NCBI GenBank assembly: GCA_964036045.1
Contig: OZ038388.1
Span: 37,186,947-37,250,946, forward strand
From: Eutreptiella sp. 'Long Island Sound 2002'
Taxonomy: Eukaryota > Euglenozoa > Euglenophyceae > Eutreptiales > Eutreptiaceae
DNA length: 64,000 bases
Reading direction: 5' to 3'
Positions 41,993 through 56,218 of this stretch are shown here, piece after piece. Every line of letters starts with the position of its first letter. Within the stretch, counting starts at the first letter, position 1. The translations under genes and the position numbers were made by a program. The notes under the pieces were generated by a model. The model had not been told where the DNA came from and did not search any database. It worked only from the letters and a program-made list of their open reading frames with translations.

Positions 41993-42447
41993 CTAAGTCT
42001 TCCGCTTTATCTTTCGGGGCTTGTTGTCGAGGTCCACCGCCTGATACGACGCCAAGTCTGCGGAGTCGTATGCCAAATACTTCACAATGTACTCTGTCTG
42101 CAGGTAATGGATGGTCTGCCCGGAGGCGTTGTGAACAGGACAGCGGGAGACCACGGACCCCACGGTCTTGGCTTCTCCTGCGGAAAGGCCGGCGGTGAGT
42201 CGGGCGAAGCATTTCTATGCCGTGTTCACGACGGCCCCGGGAGAGAGACATATACGTAAATGTGCTATCCGGTGTGCTACGTCCGTCACATTGTACGTGC
42301 CCATGCCTCGGGCGCATCCGTGATCGGGCGTGGCCATGGCTGTTGCTTGAAACCGCATGTGGCTGTGGGGGTGGGTGTTTTCGGTATTCAGAACCAGGGA
42401 GACATATGGGTGGCGATAAGCTGGCACGTATAGTTCGACCCTGAGAG
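41993..42447 (-). CDS. 3' exon-like fragment, unknown protein, with internal TAG
   Basis: After a good 3' splice-site-like string (CTGAACTCTCAG, about 42448) the minus frame runs to TAG at 42215-42217. It includes GTYNVTDVAHRIAHLRICLS. The same frame then continues as KCFARLTAGLSAGEAKTVGS and TIHYLQTEYIVKYLAYDSAD to a second TAG (41993-41995). The second half has convincing protein character although a stop precedes it, so the internal TAG looks like a nonsense change (pseudogene) or sequence error. The end, KPRKIKRKT, is basic. No family is recognised. Confidence 0.45.
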
Positions 42448-42720
42448 TTCAGGACATCCGTATTTTGCCCAAGGCCTCACCTTCTGCGGGGTCAAGTCTT
42501 CAAATTCTCTCTCTCTCTGTGTGTGAGTGTGTGTGTGCGCGCGCAAGGGGGTGACGCTCAATTTAATTCAACAGGACCACAGCGTTCGCGAAACTACACC
42601 ACCTCTCTCTCTAGCTCTGTCCACACCGCAGCAATGTTTGGATTCCGCGCTGAACCCACAGCGGCCTTTCCTCCCTCTCAGCAAGAGATAACAGACATGC
42701 ACTGATGTACAGCACACATG

Positions 42721-42760
<40 letters not shown>

Positions 42761-43272
42761 TGTGTGTGTGTGTGTTGTGTTGGGGAAAGCAGGGGAATGA
42801 AGAGAGGAAATGGGCCCGGGAGTTGCCTCTGGAAGATTGGTGGTGTTCCATATATTTCCTGGCAAGAGGGACAGGGATCGAGCCTGAGGTATGGTGGGCC
42901 TTCCCTGGAAAGCTCTTCTTACAGATGGGGACAGTTGTCCAGAACGATTGAGAAATGTGAGAAATCGGTTGTCGGTCCACAGAGGGCGCATAATCAGATT
43001 CTCATGTGCAGTTGCAAGCACTTGAGTTGCACAGGCAGATTGGCTTGGGGTTTTGTTCGTCAAGGGGGAGTTGCGCGCCAAACATGGAAGTCAGCAATCA
43101 GGAAAGCAGCCAAGTGGGCTGCCTGGAGCAGGAGCACATGATGCAACTGTGTGACTTGGGGTGTACAAAACCCTGGCGGGCTCTACATGCCATGCACGCG
43201 CCTTTTTTTGTGACTGCCACAGGTCAGGCCGCGAGTTGGTGGCTGGCGGTGGGGCGTCACCTGTGCCAATTC
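42448..43272. other. Unique DNA with GTGC microsatellite at ~42717-42776
   Basis: A CT/GT tract (about 42508-42540) and a GTGC/GTGT run (42717-42776) are present. No supported gene is seen. The DNA leads into array E, whose first recognisable partial unit is at 43273. Confidence 0.6.
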
Positions 43273-46200
43273 TGCCCTGAGGAGGGGGGGGGCCAGTGCA
43301 GTATTGCGTATCACGGGACAATGCCCTGAGGGGGGGGCCAGTGCAGTATTGCGTATCACGGGACAATGCCCTGAGGGGGGGCCAGTGCAGTATTGCGTGT
43401 CACGGGACAATGCCCTGAGGGGGGGCCAGTGCAGTATTGCGTATCACGGGACAATGCCCTGAGGGGGGCGCCAGTGCAGTATTGCGTATCACGGGATAAT
43501 GCCCTGAGGGGGGGCCAGTGCAGTATTGCGTATCATGGGACAATGCCCTGAGGGGGGGCCAGTGCAGTATTGCGTATCACGGGACAATGCCCTGAGGGGG
43601 GGCCAGTGCAGTATTGCGTATCACGGGACAATGCCCTGAGGGGGGGCCAGTGCAGTATTGCGTATCACGGGACAATGCCCTGAGGGGGGGGCCAGTGCAG
43701 TATTGTGTATCACGGGACAATGCCCTGAGGGGGGGCCAGTGCAGTATTGCGTATCACGGGACAATGCCCTGAGGGGGGGCCAGTGCAGTATTGCGTATCA
43801 CGGGACAATGCCCTGAGGGGGGGCCAGTGCAGTACTGCGTATCACGGGACAATGCCCTGAGGGGGGGCCAGTGCAGTATTGCGTATCACGGGACAATGCC
43901 CTGAGGGGGGGCCAGTGCAGTATTGCGTATCACGGGACAATGCCCTGAGGGGGGGCCAGTGCAGTATTGCGTATCACGGGACAATGCCCTGAGGGGGGGG
44001 CCAGTGCAGTATTGCGTATCACGGGACAATGCCCTGAGGGGGGGCCAGTGCAGTATTGCGTATCACGGGACAATGCCCTGAGGGGGGGCCAGTGCAGTAG
44101 TGCGTATCACGGGACAATGCCCTGAGGGGGGGCCAGTGCAGTATTGCGTATCACGGGACAATGCCCTGAGGGGGGGCCAGTGCAGTATTGCGTATCACGG
44201 GACAATGCCCTGAGGGGGGGCCAGTGCAGTATTGCGTATCACGGGACAATGCCCTGAGGGGGGGCCAGTGCAGTATTGCGTATCACGGGACAATGCCCTG
44301 AGGGGGGGCCAGTGCAGTATTGCGTATCACGGGACAATGCCCTGAGGGGGGGCTAGTGCAGTATTGCGTATCACGGGACAATGCCCTGAGGGGGGGCCAG
44401 TGCAGTATTGCGTATCACGGGACAATGCCCTGAGGGGGGGGCCAGTGCAGTATTGCGTATCACGGGACAATGCCCTGAGGGGGGGCCAGTGCAGTATTGC
44501 GTATCACGGGACAATGCCCTGAGGGGGGGCCAGTGCAGTACTGCGTATCACGGGACAATGCCCTGAGGGGGGGCCAGTGCAGTATTGCGTATCACGGGAC
44601 AATGCCCTGAGGGGGGGCCAGTGCAGTATTGCGTATCACGGGACAATGCCCTGAGGGGGGGCCAGTGCAGTATTGCGTATCACGGGACAATGCCCTGAGG
44701 GGGGGCCAGTGCAGTATTGCGTATCACGGGACAATGCCCTGAGGGGGGGCTAGTGCAGTATTGCGTATCACGGGACAATGCCCTGAGGGGGGGCCAGTGC
44801 AGTATTGCGTATCACGGGACAATGCCCTGAGGGGGGGGCCAGTGCAGTATTGTGTATCACGGGACAATGCCCTGAGGGGGGGCCAGTGCAGTATTGCGTA
44901 TCACGGGACAATGCCCTGAGGGGGGGCCAGTGCAGTATTGCGTATCACGGGACAATGCCCTGAGGGGGGGCCAGTGCAGTACTGCGTATCACGGGACAAT
45001 GCCCTGAGGGGGGGCCAGTGCAGTATTGCGTATCACGGGACAATGCCCTGAGGGGGGGCCAGTGCAGTATTGCGTATCACGGGACAATGCCCTGAGGGGG
45101 GGCCAGTGCAGTATTGCGTATCACGGGACAATGCCCTGAGGGGGGGCCGGTGCAGTATTGCGTATCACGGGACAATGCCCTGAGGGGGGGCCAGTGCAGT
45201 ACTGCGTATCACGGGACAATGCCCTGAGGGGGGGCCAGTGCAGTATTGCGTATCACGGGACAATGCCCTGAGGGGGGCCCAGTGCAGTATTGCGTATCAC
45301 GGGACAATGCCCTGAGGGGGGGCCAGTGCAGTATTGCGTATCACGGGACAATGCCCTGAGGGGGGGCCAGTGCAGTATTGCGTATCACGGGACAATGCCC
45401 TGAGGGGGGGCTAGTGCAGTACTGCGTATCACGGGACAATGCCCTGAGGGGGGGCCAGTGCAGTATTGCGTATCACGGGACAATGCCCTGAGGGGGGGCC
45501 AGTGCAGTATTGCGTATCACGGGACAATGCCCTGAGGGGGGGGCCAGTGCAGTATTGTGTATCACGGGACAATGCCCTGAGGGGGGGCCAGTGCAGTATT
45601 GCGTATCACGGGACAATGCCCTGAGGGGGGGCCAGTGCAGTATTGCGTATCACGGGACAATGCCCTGAGGGGGGGGCCAGTGCAGTATTGTGTATCACGG
45701 GACAATGCCCTGAGGGGGGGCCAGTGCAGTATTGCGTATCACGGGACAATGCCCTGAGGGGGGGCCAGTGCAGTACTGCGTATCACGGGACAATGCCCTG
45801 AGGGGGGGCCAGTGCAGTATTGCGTATCACGGGACAATGCCCTGAGGGGGGGCCAGTGCAGTATTGCGTATCACGGGACAATGCCCTGAGGGGGGGCCAG
45901 TGCAGTATTGCGTATCACGGGACAATGCCCTGAGGGGGGGGCCAGTGCAGTATTGCGTATCACGGGACAATGCCCTGAGGGGGGGCCAGTGCAGTATTGC
46001 CTATCACGGGACAATGCCCTGAGGGGGGGCCAGTGCAGTACTGCGTATCACGGGACAATGCCCTGAGGGGGGGCCAGTGCAGTACTGCGTATCACGGGAC
46101 AATGCCCTGAGGGGGGGCCAGTGCAGTATTGCGTATCACGGGACAATGCCCTGAGGGGGGGCCAGTGCAGCATTGCGTATCACGGGACAATGCCCTGAGG

Positions 46201-49200
46201 GGGGGCCAGTGCAGTATTGCGTATCACGGGACAATGCCCTGAGGGGGGGCCAGTGCAGTATTGCGTATCACGGGACAATGCCCTGAGGGGGGGCTAGTGC
46301 AGTATTGCGTATCACGGGACAATGCCCTGAGGGGGGGCCAGTGCAGTATTGCGTATCACGGGACAATGCCCTGAGGGGGGGGCCAGTGCAGTATTGTGTA
46401 TCACGGGACAATGCCCTGAGGGGGGGCCAGTGCAGTATTGCGTATCACGGGACAATGCCCTGAGGGGGGGCCAGTGCAGTATTGCGTATCACGGGACAAT
46501 GCCCTGAGGGGGGGCCAGTGCAGTACTGCGTATCACGGGACAATGCCCTGAGGGGGGGCCAGTGCAGTATTGCGTATCACGGGACAATGCCCTGAGGGGG
46601 GGCCAGTGCAGTATTGCGTATCACGGGACAATGCCCTGAGGGGGGGCCAGTGCAGTATTGCGTATCACGGGACAATGCCCTGAGGAGGGCGGGCCAGTGC
46701 AGTATTGCGTATCACGGGACAATGCCCTGAGGGGGGGGCCAGTGCAGTATTGCGTATCACGGGACAATGCCCTGAGGGGGGGCCAGTGCAGTATTGCGTA
46801 TCACGGGACAATGCCCTGAGGGGGGGCCAGTGCAGTATTGCGTATCACGGGACAATGCCCTGAGGGGGGGCTAGTGCAGTACTGCGTATCACGGGACAAT
46901 GCCCTGAGGGGGGGCCCAGTGCAGTATTGCGTATCACGGGACAATGCCCTGAGGGGGGGCCAGTGCAGTATTGCGTATCACGGGACAATGCCCTGAGGGG
47001 GGGGCCAGTGCAGTATTGTGTATCACGGGACAATGCCCTGAGGGGGGGCCAGTGCAGTATTGCGTATCACGGGACAATGCCCTGAGGGGGGGCCAGTGCA
47101 GTATTGCGTATCACGGGACAATGCCCTGAGGGGGGGCCAGTGCAGTATTGCGTATCACGGGACAATGCCCTGAGGGGGGGCCAGTGCAGTACTGCGTATC
47201 ACGGGACAATGCCCTGAGGGGGGGCCAGTGCAGTATTGCGTATCACGGGACAATGCCCTGAGGGGGGGCCAGTGCAGTATTGCGTATCACGGGACAATGC
47301 CCTGAGGGGGGGCCAGTGCAGTATTGCGTATCACGGGACAATGCCCTGAGGAGGGCGGGCCAGTGCAGTATTGCGTATCACGGGACAATGCCCTGAGGGG
47401 GGGCCAGTGCAGTATTGCGTATCACGGGACAATGCCCTGAGGGGGGACCAGTGCAGTATTGCGTATCACGGGACAATGCCCTGAGGGGGGGCCAGTGCAG
47501 TACTGCGTATCACGGGACAATGCCCTGAGGGGGGGCCAGTGCAGTATTGCGTATCACGGGACAATGCCCTGAGGGGGGGCCAGTGCAGTATTGCGTATCA
47601 CGGGACAATGCCCTGAGGGGGGGGCCAGTGCAGTATTGTGTATCACGGGACAATGCCCTGAGGGGGGGCCAGTGCAGTATTGCGTATCACGGGACAATGC
47701 CCTGAGGGGGGGCTAGTGCAGTACTGCGTATCAGAGGACAATGCCCTGAGGGGGGGCCAGTGCAGTACTGCGTATCACGGGATAATGCCCTGAGAGGGGG
47801 CCAGTGCAGTATTGCGTATCACAGGACAATGCCCTGAGGGGGGGCCAGTGCAGTATTGCGTATCACGGGACAATGCCCTGAGGGGGGGCCAGTGCAGTAT
47901 TGCGTATCACGGGACAATGCCCTGAGGGGGGGCCAGTGCAGTACTGCGTATCACGGGACAATGCCCTGAGGGGGGGCCAGTGCAGTATTGCGTATCACGG
48001 GACAATGCCCTGAGGGGGGGCCAGTGCAGTATTGCGTATCACGGGACAATGCCCTGAGGGGGGGCCAGTGCAGTATTGCGTATCACGGGACAATGCCCTG
48101 AGGAGGGCGGGCCAGTGCAGTATTGCGTATCACGGGACAATGCCCTGGGGGGGGGGGGCGTGCAGTATTGCGTATCACGGGACAATGCCCTGAGGGAGGG
48201 CCAGTGCAGTATTGCGTATCACGGGACAATGCCCTGAGGGGGGCGCCAGTGCAGTATTGTGTATCACGGGACAATGCCCTGAGGGGGGGCCAGTGCAGTA
48301 TTGCGTATCACGGGACAATGCCCTGAGGGGGGGCCAGTGCAGTGTTGCCTATCACGGGACAATGCCCTGAGGGGGGGCCAGTGCAGTATTGCGTATCACG
48401 GGACAATGCCCTGAGGGGGGGCCAGTGCAGTATTGCGTATCACGGGACAATGCCCTGAGGGGGGGCCAGTGCAGTATTGCGTATCGCGGGACAATGCCCT
48501 GAGGGGGGGCCAGTGCAGTATTGCGTATCACGGGACAATGCCCTGAGGGGGGGGCCAGTGCAGTATTGCGTATCACGGGACAATGCCCTGAGGGGGGGCC
48601 AGTGCAGTACTGCGTATCACGGGACAATGCCCTGAGGGGGGGGGGGGGGGCAGTGCAGTATTGCGTATCACGGGAGAATGCCCCGACGGGGGGCCAGTGC
48701 AGTATTGCGTATCACGGGACAATGCCCTGGGGGGGGGGCAGTGCAGTATTGCGTATCACGGGACAATGCCCTCAGGAGGGCGGGCCAGTGCAGTATTGCC
48801 TATCACGGGACAATGCCCTGAGGGGGGGCCAGTGCAGTATTGCGTATCACGGGACAATGCCCTGAGGGGGGGCCAGTGCAGTATTGCGTATCACGGGATA
48901 ATGCCCTGAGGGGGGGCCAGTGCAGTATTGCGTATCACGGGACAATGCCCTGAGGGGGGGGCCAGTGCAGTATTGCGTATCACGGGACAATGCCCTGAGG
49001 GGGGGCCAGTGCAGTATTGCGTATCACGGGACAATGCCCTGAGGGGGGGCCAGTGCAGTATTGCGTATCGCGGGACAATGCCCTGAGGGGGGGCCAGTGC
49101 AGTATTGCGCATCACGGGACAATGCCCTGAGGGGGGGCAAGTGCAGTATTGCGTATCACGGGACAATGCCCTGAGGGGGGCGCCAGTGCAGTATTGCGTG

Positions 49201-52200
49201 TCACGGGACAATGCCCTGAGGGGGGGCCAGTGCAGTATTGCGTATCACGGGACAATGCCCTGAGGGGGGGCCAGTGCAGTATTGCGTATCACGGGACAAT
49301 GCCCTGAGGGGGGGGCCAGTGCAGTATTGTGTATCACGGGACAATGCCCTGAGGGGGGGGGCCAGTGCAGTATTGCGTATCACGGGACAATGCCCTGAGG
49401 GGGGGCCAGTGCAGTATTGCGTATCACGGGACAATGCCCTGAGGGGGGTCCAGTGCAGTACTGCGTATCACGGGACAATGCCCTGAGGGGGGGCCAGTGC
49501 AGTATTGCGTATCACGGGACAATGCCCTGAGGGGGGGGCCAGTGCAGTATTGCGTATCACGGGACAATGCCCTGAGGGGGGGGCCAGTGCAGTATTGCGT
49601 ATCACGGGACAATGCCCTGAGGGGGGGCCAGTGCAGTATTGCGTATCACGGGACAATGCCCTGAGGGGGGGCCAGTGCAGTATTGCGTATCGCGGGACAA
49701 TGCCCTAAGGGGGGGCCAGTGCAGTATTGCGTATCACGGGACAATGCCCTGAGGGGGGGGCCAGTGCAGTATTGATTATCACGGGCCAATGCCCTGAGGG
49801 GGGGCCAGTGCAGTACTGCGTATCACGGGACAATGCCCTGAGGGGGGGGGGGGGGCAGTGCAGTATTGCGTATCACGGGACAATGCCCTGAGGGGGGCCA
49901 GTGCAGTATTGCGTATCACGGGACAATGCCCCGACGGGGGGCCAGTGCAGTATTGCGTATCACGGGACAATGCCCTGAGGGGGGGCCAGTGCAGTATTGC
50001 GTATCACGGGACAATGCCCTCAGGAGGGCGGGCCAGTGCAGTATTGCCTATCACGGGACAATGCCCTGAGGGGGGGGCCAGTGCAGTATTGCGTATCACG
50101 GGACAATGCCCTGAGGGGGGGCCAGTGCAGTATTGCGTATCACGGGATAATGCCCTGAGGGGGGGCCAGTGCAGTATTGCGTATCACGGGACAATGCCCT
50201 GAGGGGGGGCCAGTGCAGTACTGCGTATCACGGGACAATGCCCCGAGGGGGGGCCAGTGCGGTATTGCGTATCACGGGACAATGCCCTGAGGAGGGGGGG
50301 CCAGTGCAGTATTGCGTATCACGGGACAATGCCCTGAGGGGGGGGCCAGTGCAGTATTGCGTATCACGGGACAATGCCCTGAGGGGGGGCCAGTGCAGTA
50401 TTGCGTATCACGGGACAATGCCCTGAGGGGGGAGCCAGTGCAGTATTGTGTATCACGGGACAATGCCCTGAGGGGGGGGGCCAGTGCAGTATTGCGTATC
50501 ACGGGACAATGCCCTGAGGGGGGGCCAGTGCAGTATTGCGTATCACGGGACAATGCCCTGAGGGGGGTCCAGTGCAGTACTGCGTATCACGGGACAATGC
50601 CCTGAGGGGGGGCCAGTGCAGTATTGCGTATCACGGGACAATGCCCTGAGGGGGGGGCTAGTGCAGTATTGCGTATCACGGGACAATGCCCTGAGGGGGG
50701 GGCCAGTGCAGTATTGCGTATCACGGGACAATGCCCTGAGGGGGGGCCAGTGCAGTATTGCGTATCACGGGACAATGCCCTGAGGGGGGGCCAGTGCAGT
50801 ATTGCGTATCGCGGGACAATGCCCTGAGGGGGGGCCAGTGCAGTATTGCGTATCACGGGACAATGCCCTGAGGGGGGGGCCAGTGCAGTATTGCGTATCA
50901 CGGGACAATGCCCTGAGGGGGGGCCAGTGCAGTACTGCGTATCACGGGACAATGCCCTGAGGGGGGGGGGGGGGGGCAGTGCAGTATTGCGTATCACGGG
51001 ACAATGCCCTGAGGGGGGCCAGTGCAGTATTGCGTATCACGGGACAATGCCCCGACGGGGGGCCTTTGCAGTATTGCGTATCACGGGACAATGCCCTGAG
51101 GGGGGGGCAGTGCAGTATTGCGTATCACGGGACAATGCCCTCAGGAGGGCGGGCCAGTGCAGTATTGCCTATCACGGGACAATGCCCTGAGGGGGGGCCA
51201 GTGCAGTATTGCGTATCACGGGACAATGCCCTCAGGAGGGCGGGCCAGTGCAGTATTGCCTATCACGGGACAATGCCCTGAGGGGGGGCCAGTGCAGTAT
51301 TGCGTATCACGGGACAATGCCCTGAGGGGGGGCCAGTGCAGTATTGCGTATCACGGGATAATGCCCTGAGGGGGGGCCAGTGCAGTATTGCGTATCACGG
51401 GACAATGCCCTGAGGGGGGGCCAGTGCAGTACTGCGTATCACGGGACAATGCCCCGAGGGGGGGCCAGTGCAGTATTGCGTATCACGGGACAATGCCCTG
51501 AGGAGGGGGGGCCAGTGCAGTATTGCGTATCACGGGACAATGCCCTGAGGGGGGGGCCAGTGCAGTATTGCGTATCACGGGACAATGCCCTGAGGGGGGG
51601 CCAGTGCAGTATTGCGTATCACGGGACAATGCCCTGAGGGGGGCGCCAGTGCAGTATTGCGTGTCACGGGACAATGCCCTGAGGGGGGGCCAGTGCAGTA
51701 TTGCGTATCACGGGACAATGCCCTGAGGGGGGGCCAGTGCAGTATTGCGTATCACGGGACAATGCCCTGAGGGGGGAGCCAGTGCAGTATTGTGTATCAC
51801 GGGACAATGCCCTGAGGGGGGGGGCCAGTGCAGTATTGCGTATCACGGGACAATGCCCTGAGGGGGGGCCAGTGCAGTATTGCGTATCACGGGACAATGC
51901 CCTGAGGGGGGGCCAGTGCAGTATTGCGTATCGCGGGACAATGCCCTGAGGGGGGGCCAGTGCAGTATTGCGTATCACGGGACAATGCCCTGAGGGGGGG
52001 GCCAGTGCAGTATTGCGTATCACGGGACAATGCCCTGAGGGGGGGCCAGTGCAGTACTGCGTATCACGGGACAATGCCCTGAGGGGGGGGGGGGGCAGTG
52101 CAGTATTGCGTATCACGGGACAATGCCCTGAGGGGGGCCAGTGCAGTATTGCGTATCACGGGACAATGCCCTGAGGGGGGGCCAGTGCAGTATTGCGTAT

Positions 52201-55200
52201 CACGGGACAATGCCCTGAGGGGGGGCCAGTGCAGTATTGCGTATCACGGGACAATGCCCTCAGGAGGGCGGGCCAGTGCAGTATTGCCTATCACGGGACA
52301 ATGCCCTGAGGGGGGGCCAGTGCAATATTGCGTATCACGGGACAATGCCCTGAGGGGGGGCCAGTGCAGTATTGCGTATCACGGGATAATGCCCTGAGGG
52401 GGGGCCAGTGCAGTATTGCGTATCACGGAACAATGCCCTGAGGGGGGGCCAGTGCAGTATTGCGTATCACGGGACAATGCCCCGAGGGGGGGCCAGTGCA
52501 GTATTGCGTATCACGGGACAATGCCCTGAGGGGGGGCCAGTGCAGTATTGCGTATCGCGGGACAATGCCCTGAGGGGGGGCCAGTGCAGTATTGCGTGTC
52601 ACGGGACAATGCCCTGAGGGGGGGCCAGTGCAGTATTGCGTATCACGGGACAATGCCCTGAGGGGGGCGCCAGTGCAGTATTGCGTGTCACGGGACAATG
52701 CCCTGAGGGGGGGCCAGTGCAGTATTGCGTATCACGGGACAATGCCCTGAGGGGGGGCCAGTGCAGTAGTGCGTATCACGGGACAATGCCCTGAGGGGGG
52801 GGCCAGTGCAGTATTGTGTATCACGGGACAATGCCCTGAGGGGGGGGGCCAGTGCAGTATTGCGTATCACGGGACAATGCCCTGAGGGGGGGCCAGTGCA
52901 GTATTGCGTATCACGGGACAATGCCCTGAGGGGGGTCCAGTGCAGTACTGCGTATCACGGGACAATGCCCTGAGGGGGGGCCAGTGCAGTATTGCGTATC
53001 ACGGGACAATGCCCTGAGGGGGGGGCCAGTGCAGTATTGCGTATCACGGGACAATGCCCTGAGGGGGGGCCAGTGCAGTATTGCGTATCACGGGACAATG
53101 CCCTGAGGGGGGGCTAGTGCAGTACTGCGTATCACGGGACAATGCCCTGAGGGGGGGCCAGTGCAGTACTGCGTATCACGGGACAATGCCCTGAGGGGGG
53201 GCCAGTGCAGTATTGCGTATCACGGGACAATGCCCTGAGGGGGGGGCCAGTGCAGTATTGCGTATCACGGGACAATGCCCTGAGGGGGGGCCAGTGCAGT
53301 ATTGCGTATCACGGGACAATGCCCTGAGGGGGGGCTAGTGCAGTACTGCGTATCACGGGACAATGCCCTGAGGGGGGGCCAGTGCAGTATTGCGTATCAC
53401 GGGACAATGCCCTGAGGGGGGGGGCAGTGCAGTATTGCGTATCACGGGACAATGCCCTGAGGGGGGGCCAGTGCAGTATTGCGTATCACGGGACAATGCC
53501 CTGAGGGGGGGCCAGTGCAGTATTGCGTATCACAGGACAATGCCCTGAGGGGGGGCCAGTGCAGTATTGCGTATCACGGGACAAAGCCCTGAGGGGGGGG
53601 CCAGTGCAGTATTGTGTATCACGGGACAATGCCCTGAGGGGGGGCCAGTGCAGTATTGCGTATCACGGGACAATGCCCTGAGGGGGGGCCAGTGCAGTAT
53701 TGCGTATCACGGGACAATGCCCTGAGGGGGGGGCCAGTGCAGCATTTTGTATCACGGGACAATGCCCTGAGGGGGGGCCAGTGCAGTATTGCGTATCACA
53801 GGACAATGCCCTGAGGGGGGGCCAGTGCAGTATTGCGTATCACGGGACAATGCCCTGAGGGGGGGGCCAGTGCGGTATGGCGTATCACGGGACAATGCCC
53901 TGAGGGGGGGTCCAGTGCAGTACTGCGTATCACGGGACAATGGCCTGAGGGGGGGGCCAGTGCAGTATTGCGTATCACGGGACAATGCCCTGAGGGGGGG
54001 CCAGTGCAGTATTGCGTGTCACGGGACAATGCCCTTACGGAGGGCCAGTGCAGTATTGCGTATCACGGGACAATGCCCTGAGGGGGGGGCCAGTGCAGTA
54101 TTGCGTATCACGGGACAATGCCCTGAGGGGGGGCTAGTGCAGTACTGCGTATCACGGGACAATACCCTGAGGGGGGGCCAGTGCAGTATTGCGTATCACG
54201 GGACAATGCCCTAAGGGGGGGCCGGTGCAGTATTGCGTATCACGGGACAATGCCCTGAGGGGGGCCAGTGCAGTATTGCGTATCACGGGACAATGCCCTG
54301 AGGGGGGGCCAGTGCAGTGCTGCTTATCACGGGACAATGCCCTGAGGGGGGGGCCAGTGCAGTATTGTGTATCACGGGACAATGCCCTGAGGGGGGGGGC
54401 AGTGCAGTATTGCGTATCACGGGACAATGCCCTGAGGGGGGGCCAGTGCAGTATTGCGTATCACGGGACAATGCCCTGAGGGGGGTCCAGTGCAGTACTG
54501 CGTATCACGGGACAATGCCCTGAGGGGGGGCCAGTGCAGTATTGCGTATCACGGGACAATGCCCTGAGGGGGGGCCAGTGCAGTATTGCGTATCACGGGA
54601 CAATGCCCTGAGGGGGGGCCAGTGCAGTATTGCGTATCACGGGACAATGCCCTGAGGGGGGTCCAGTGCAGTACTGCGTATCACGGGACAATGCCCTGAG
54701 GGGGGGCCAGTGCAGTATTGCGTATCACGGGACAATGCCCTGAGGGGGGGGCCAGTGCAGTATTGCGTATCACGGGACAATGCCCTGAGGGGGGGCAAGT
54801 GCAGTATTGCGTATCACGGGACAATGCCCTGAGGGGGGGCCAGTGCAGTATTGCGTATCACGGGACAATGCCAAGAGGGGGGGCCAGTGCAGTACTGCGT
54901 ATCACAGGACAATGCCCTGAGGGGGGGCCAGTGCAGTATTGCGTATCACGGGACAATGCCCTGAGGGGGGGCCAGTGCAGTATTGCGTATCACGGGACAA
55001 TGCCCTGAGGGGGGGCTAGTGCAGTATTGTGTATCACGGGACAATGCCCTGAGGGGGGGGCCAGTGCAGTATTGCGTATCACAGGACAATGCCCTGAGGG
55101 GGGGCCAGTGCAGTATTGCGTATCACGGGACAATGCCCTGAGGGGGGGCCAGTGCAGTATTGTGTATCACAGGACAATGCCCTGAGGGGGGGCCAGTGCG

Positions 55201-56218
55201 GTATTGCGTATCACGGGACAATGCCCTGAGGAGGGCGGGCCAGTGCAGTATTGCGTATCACGGGACAATGCCCTGAGAGGGGGCTAGTGCAGTATTGCGT
55301 ATCACGGGACAATGCCCTGAGGGGGGGCCAGTGCAGTATTGCGTATCACGGGACAATGCCCTGAGGGGGGGGCCAGTGCAGTATTGCCTATCACGGGACA
55401 ATGCCCTGAGGGGGGGCCAGTGCAGTACTGCGTATCACGGGACAATGCCCTGAGGGGGGGCCAGTGCAGTATTGCGTATCACGGGACAATGCCCTGAGGA
55501 GGGCGGGCCGGTGCAGTATTGCGTATCACGGGACAATGCCCTGAGGGGGGGGCCGTGCACTATTGCGTATCACGGGACAATGCCCTGAGGGGGGGCCAGT
55601 GCAGTATTGCGTATCACGGGACAATGCCCTGAGGGGGGGGCCAGTGCAGTATTGTGTATCACAGGACAATGCCCTCAGGGGGGGCCAGTGCAGTATTGCC
55701 TATCACGGGACAATGCCCTGAGAGGGGGCCAGTGCAGTATTGCGTGTCACAGGACAATGCCCTGAGGGGGGGCCAGTGCAGTATTGCGTATCACGGGACA
55801 ATGCCTTGAGGGGGGGGCCAGTGCAGTATTGCCTATCACGGGACAATGCCCTGAGGGGGGGCCAGTGCAGTACTGCGTATCACGGGACAATGCCCTGAGG
55901 GGGGGCCAGTGCAGTATTGCCTATCACGGGACAATGCCCTGAGGGGGGGCCAGTGCAGTATTGCGTATCACGGGACAATGCCCTGAAGGGGGGGCCAGTG
56001 CAGTATTGCGTATCACGGGACAATGCCCTGAGGGGGGGCCAGTGCAGTATTGTGTATCACGGGACAATGCCCTGAGGGGGGGGCCAGTGCAGTATTGCGT
56101 ATCACGGGACAATGCCCTGAGGGGGGGCCAGTGCAGTATTGCGTATCACGGGACAATGCCCTGAGGGGGGGGGCCAGTGCAGTATTGTGTATCACGGGAC
56201 AATGCCCTGAGGGGGGGC
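43273..56218 (+). repeat. 44-bp satellite, array E (~290 copies)
   Basis: The unit is CCAGTGCAGTATTGCGTATC then ACGGGACAATGCCCTGA plus a G run, 44 bp with G7. The array is almost continuous for 12.9 kb. G-run length varies from 6 to about 16. Recurrent variants (AGTACTGCG, GCTAGTG, TATTGTGT, GGAGGGCGGG) mark sub-families. A block with a long G run, CCCCGACGG and CAGGAGGGCGGG recurs near 48640, 49842, 50958 and 52082, giving a 1.1-1.2-kb higher-order unit. No unique spacers occur, so it is not a CRISPR array. The many short frames on both strands are not coding. Confidence 0.97.

Noticed and set aside
43273-56218. CRISPR-like direct repeats
   Set aside because: The 44-bp units are contiguous, with no unique spacers between them, and the context is eukaryotic. 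It is a simple satellite array.
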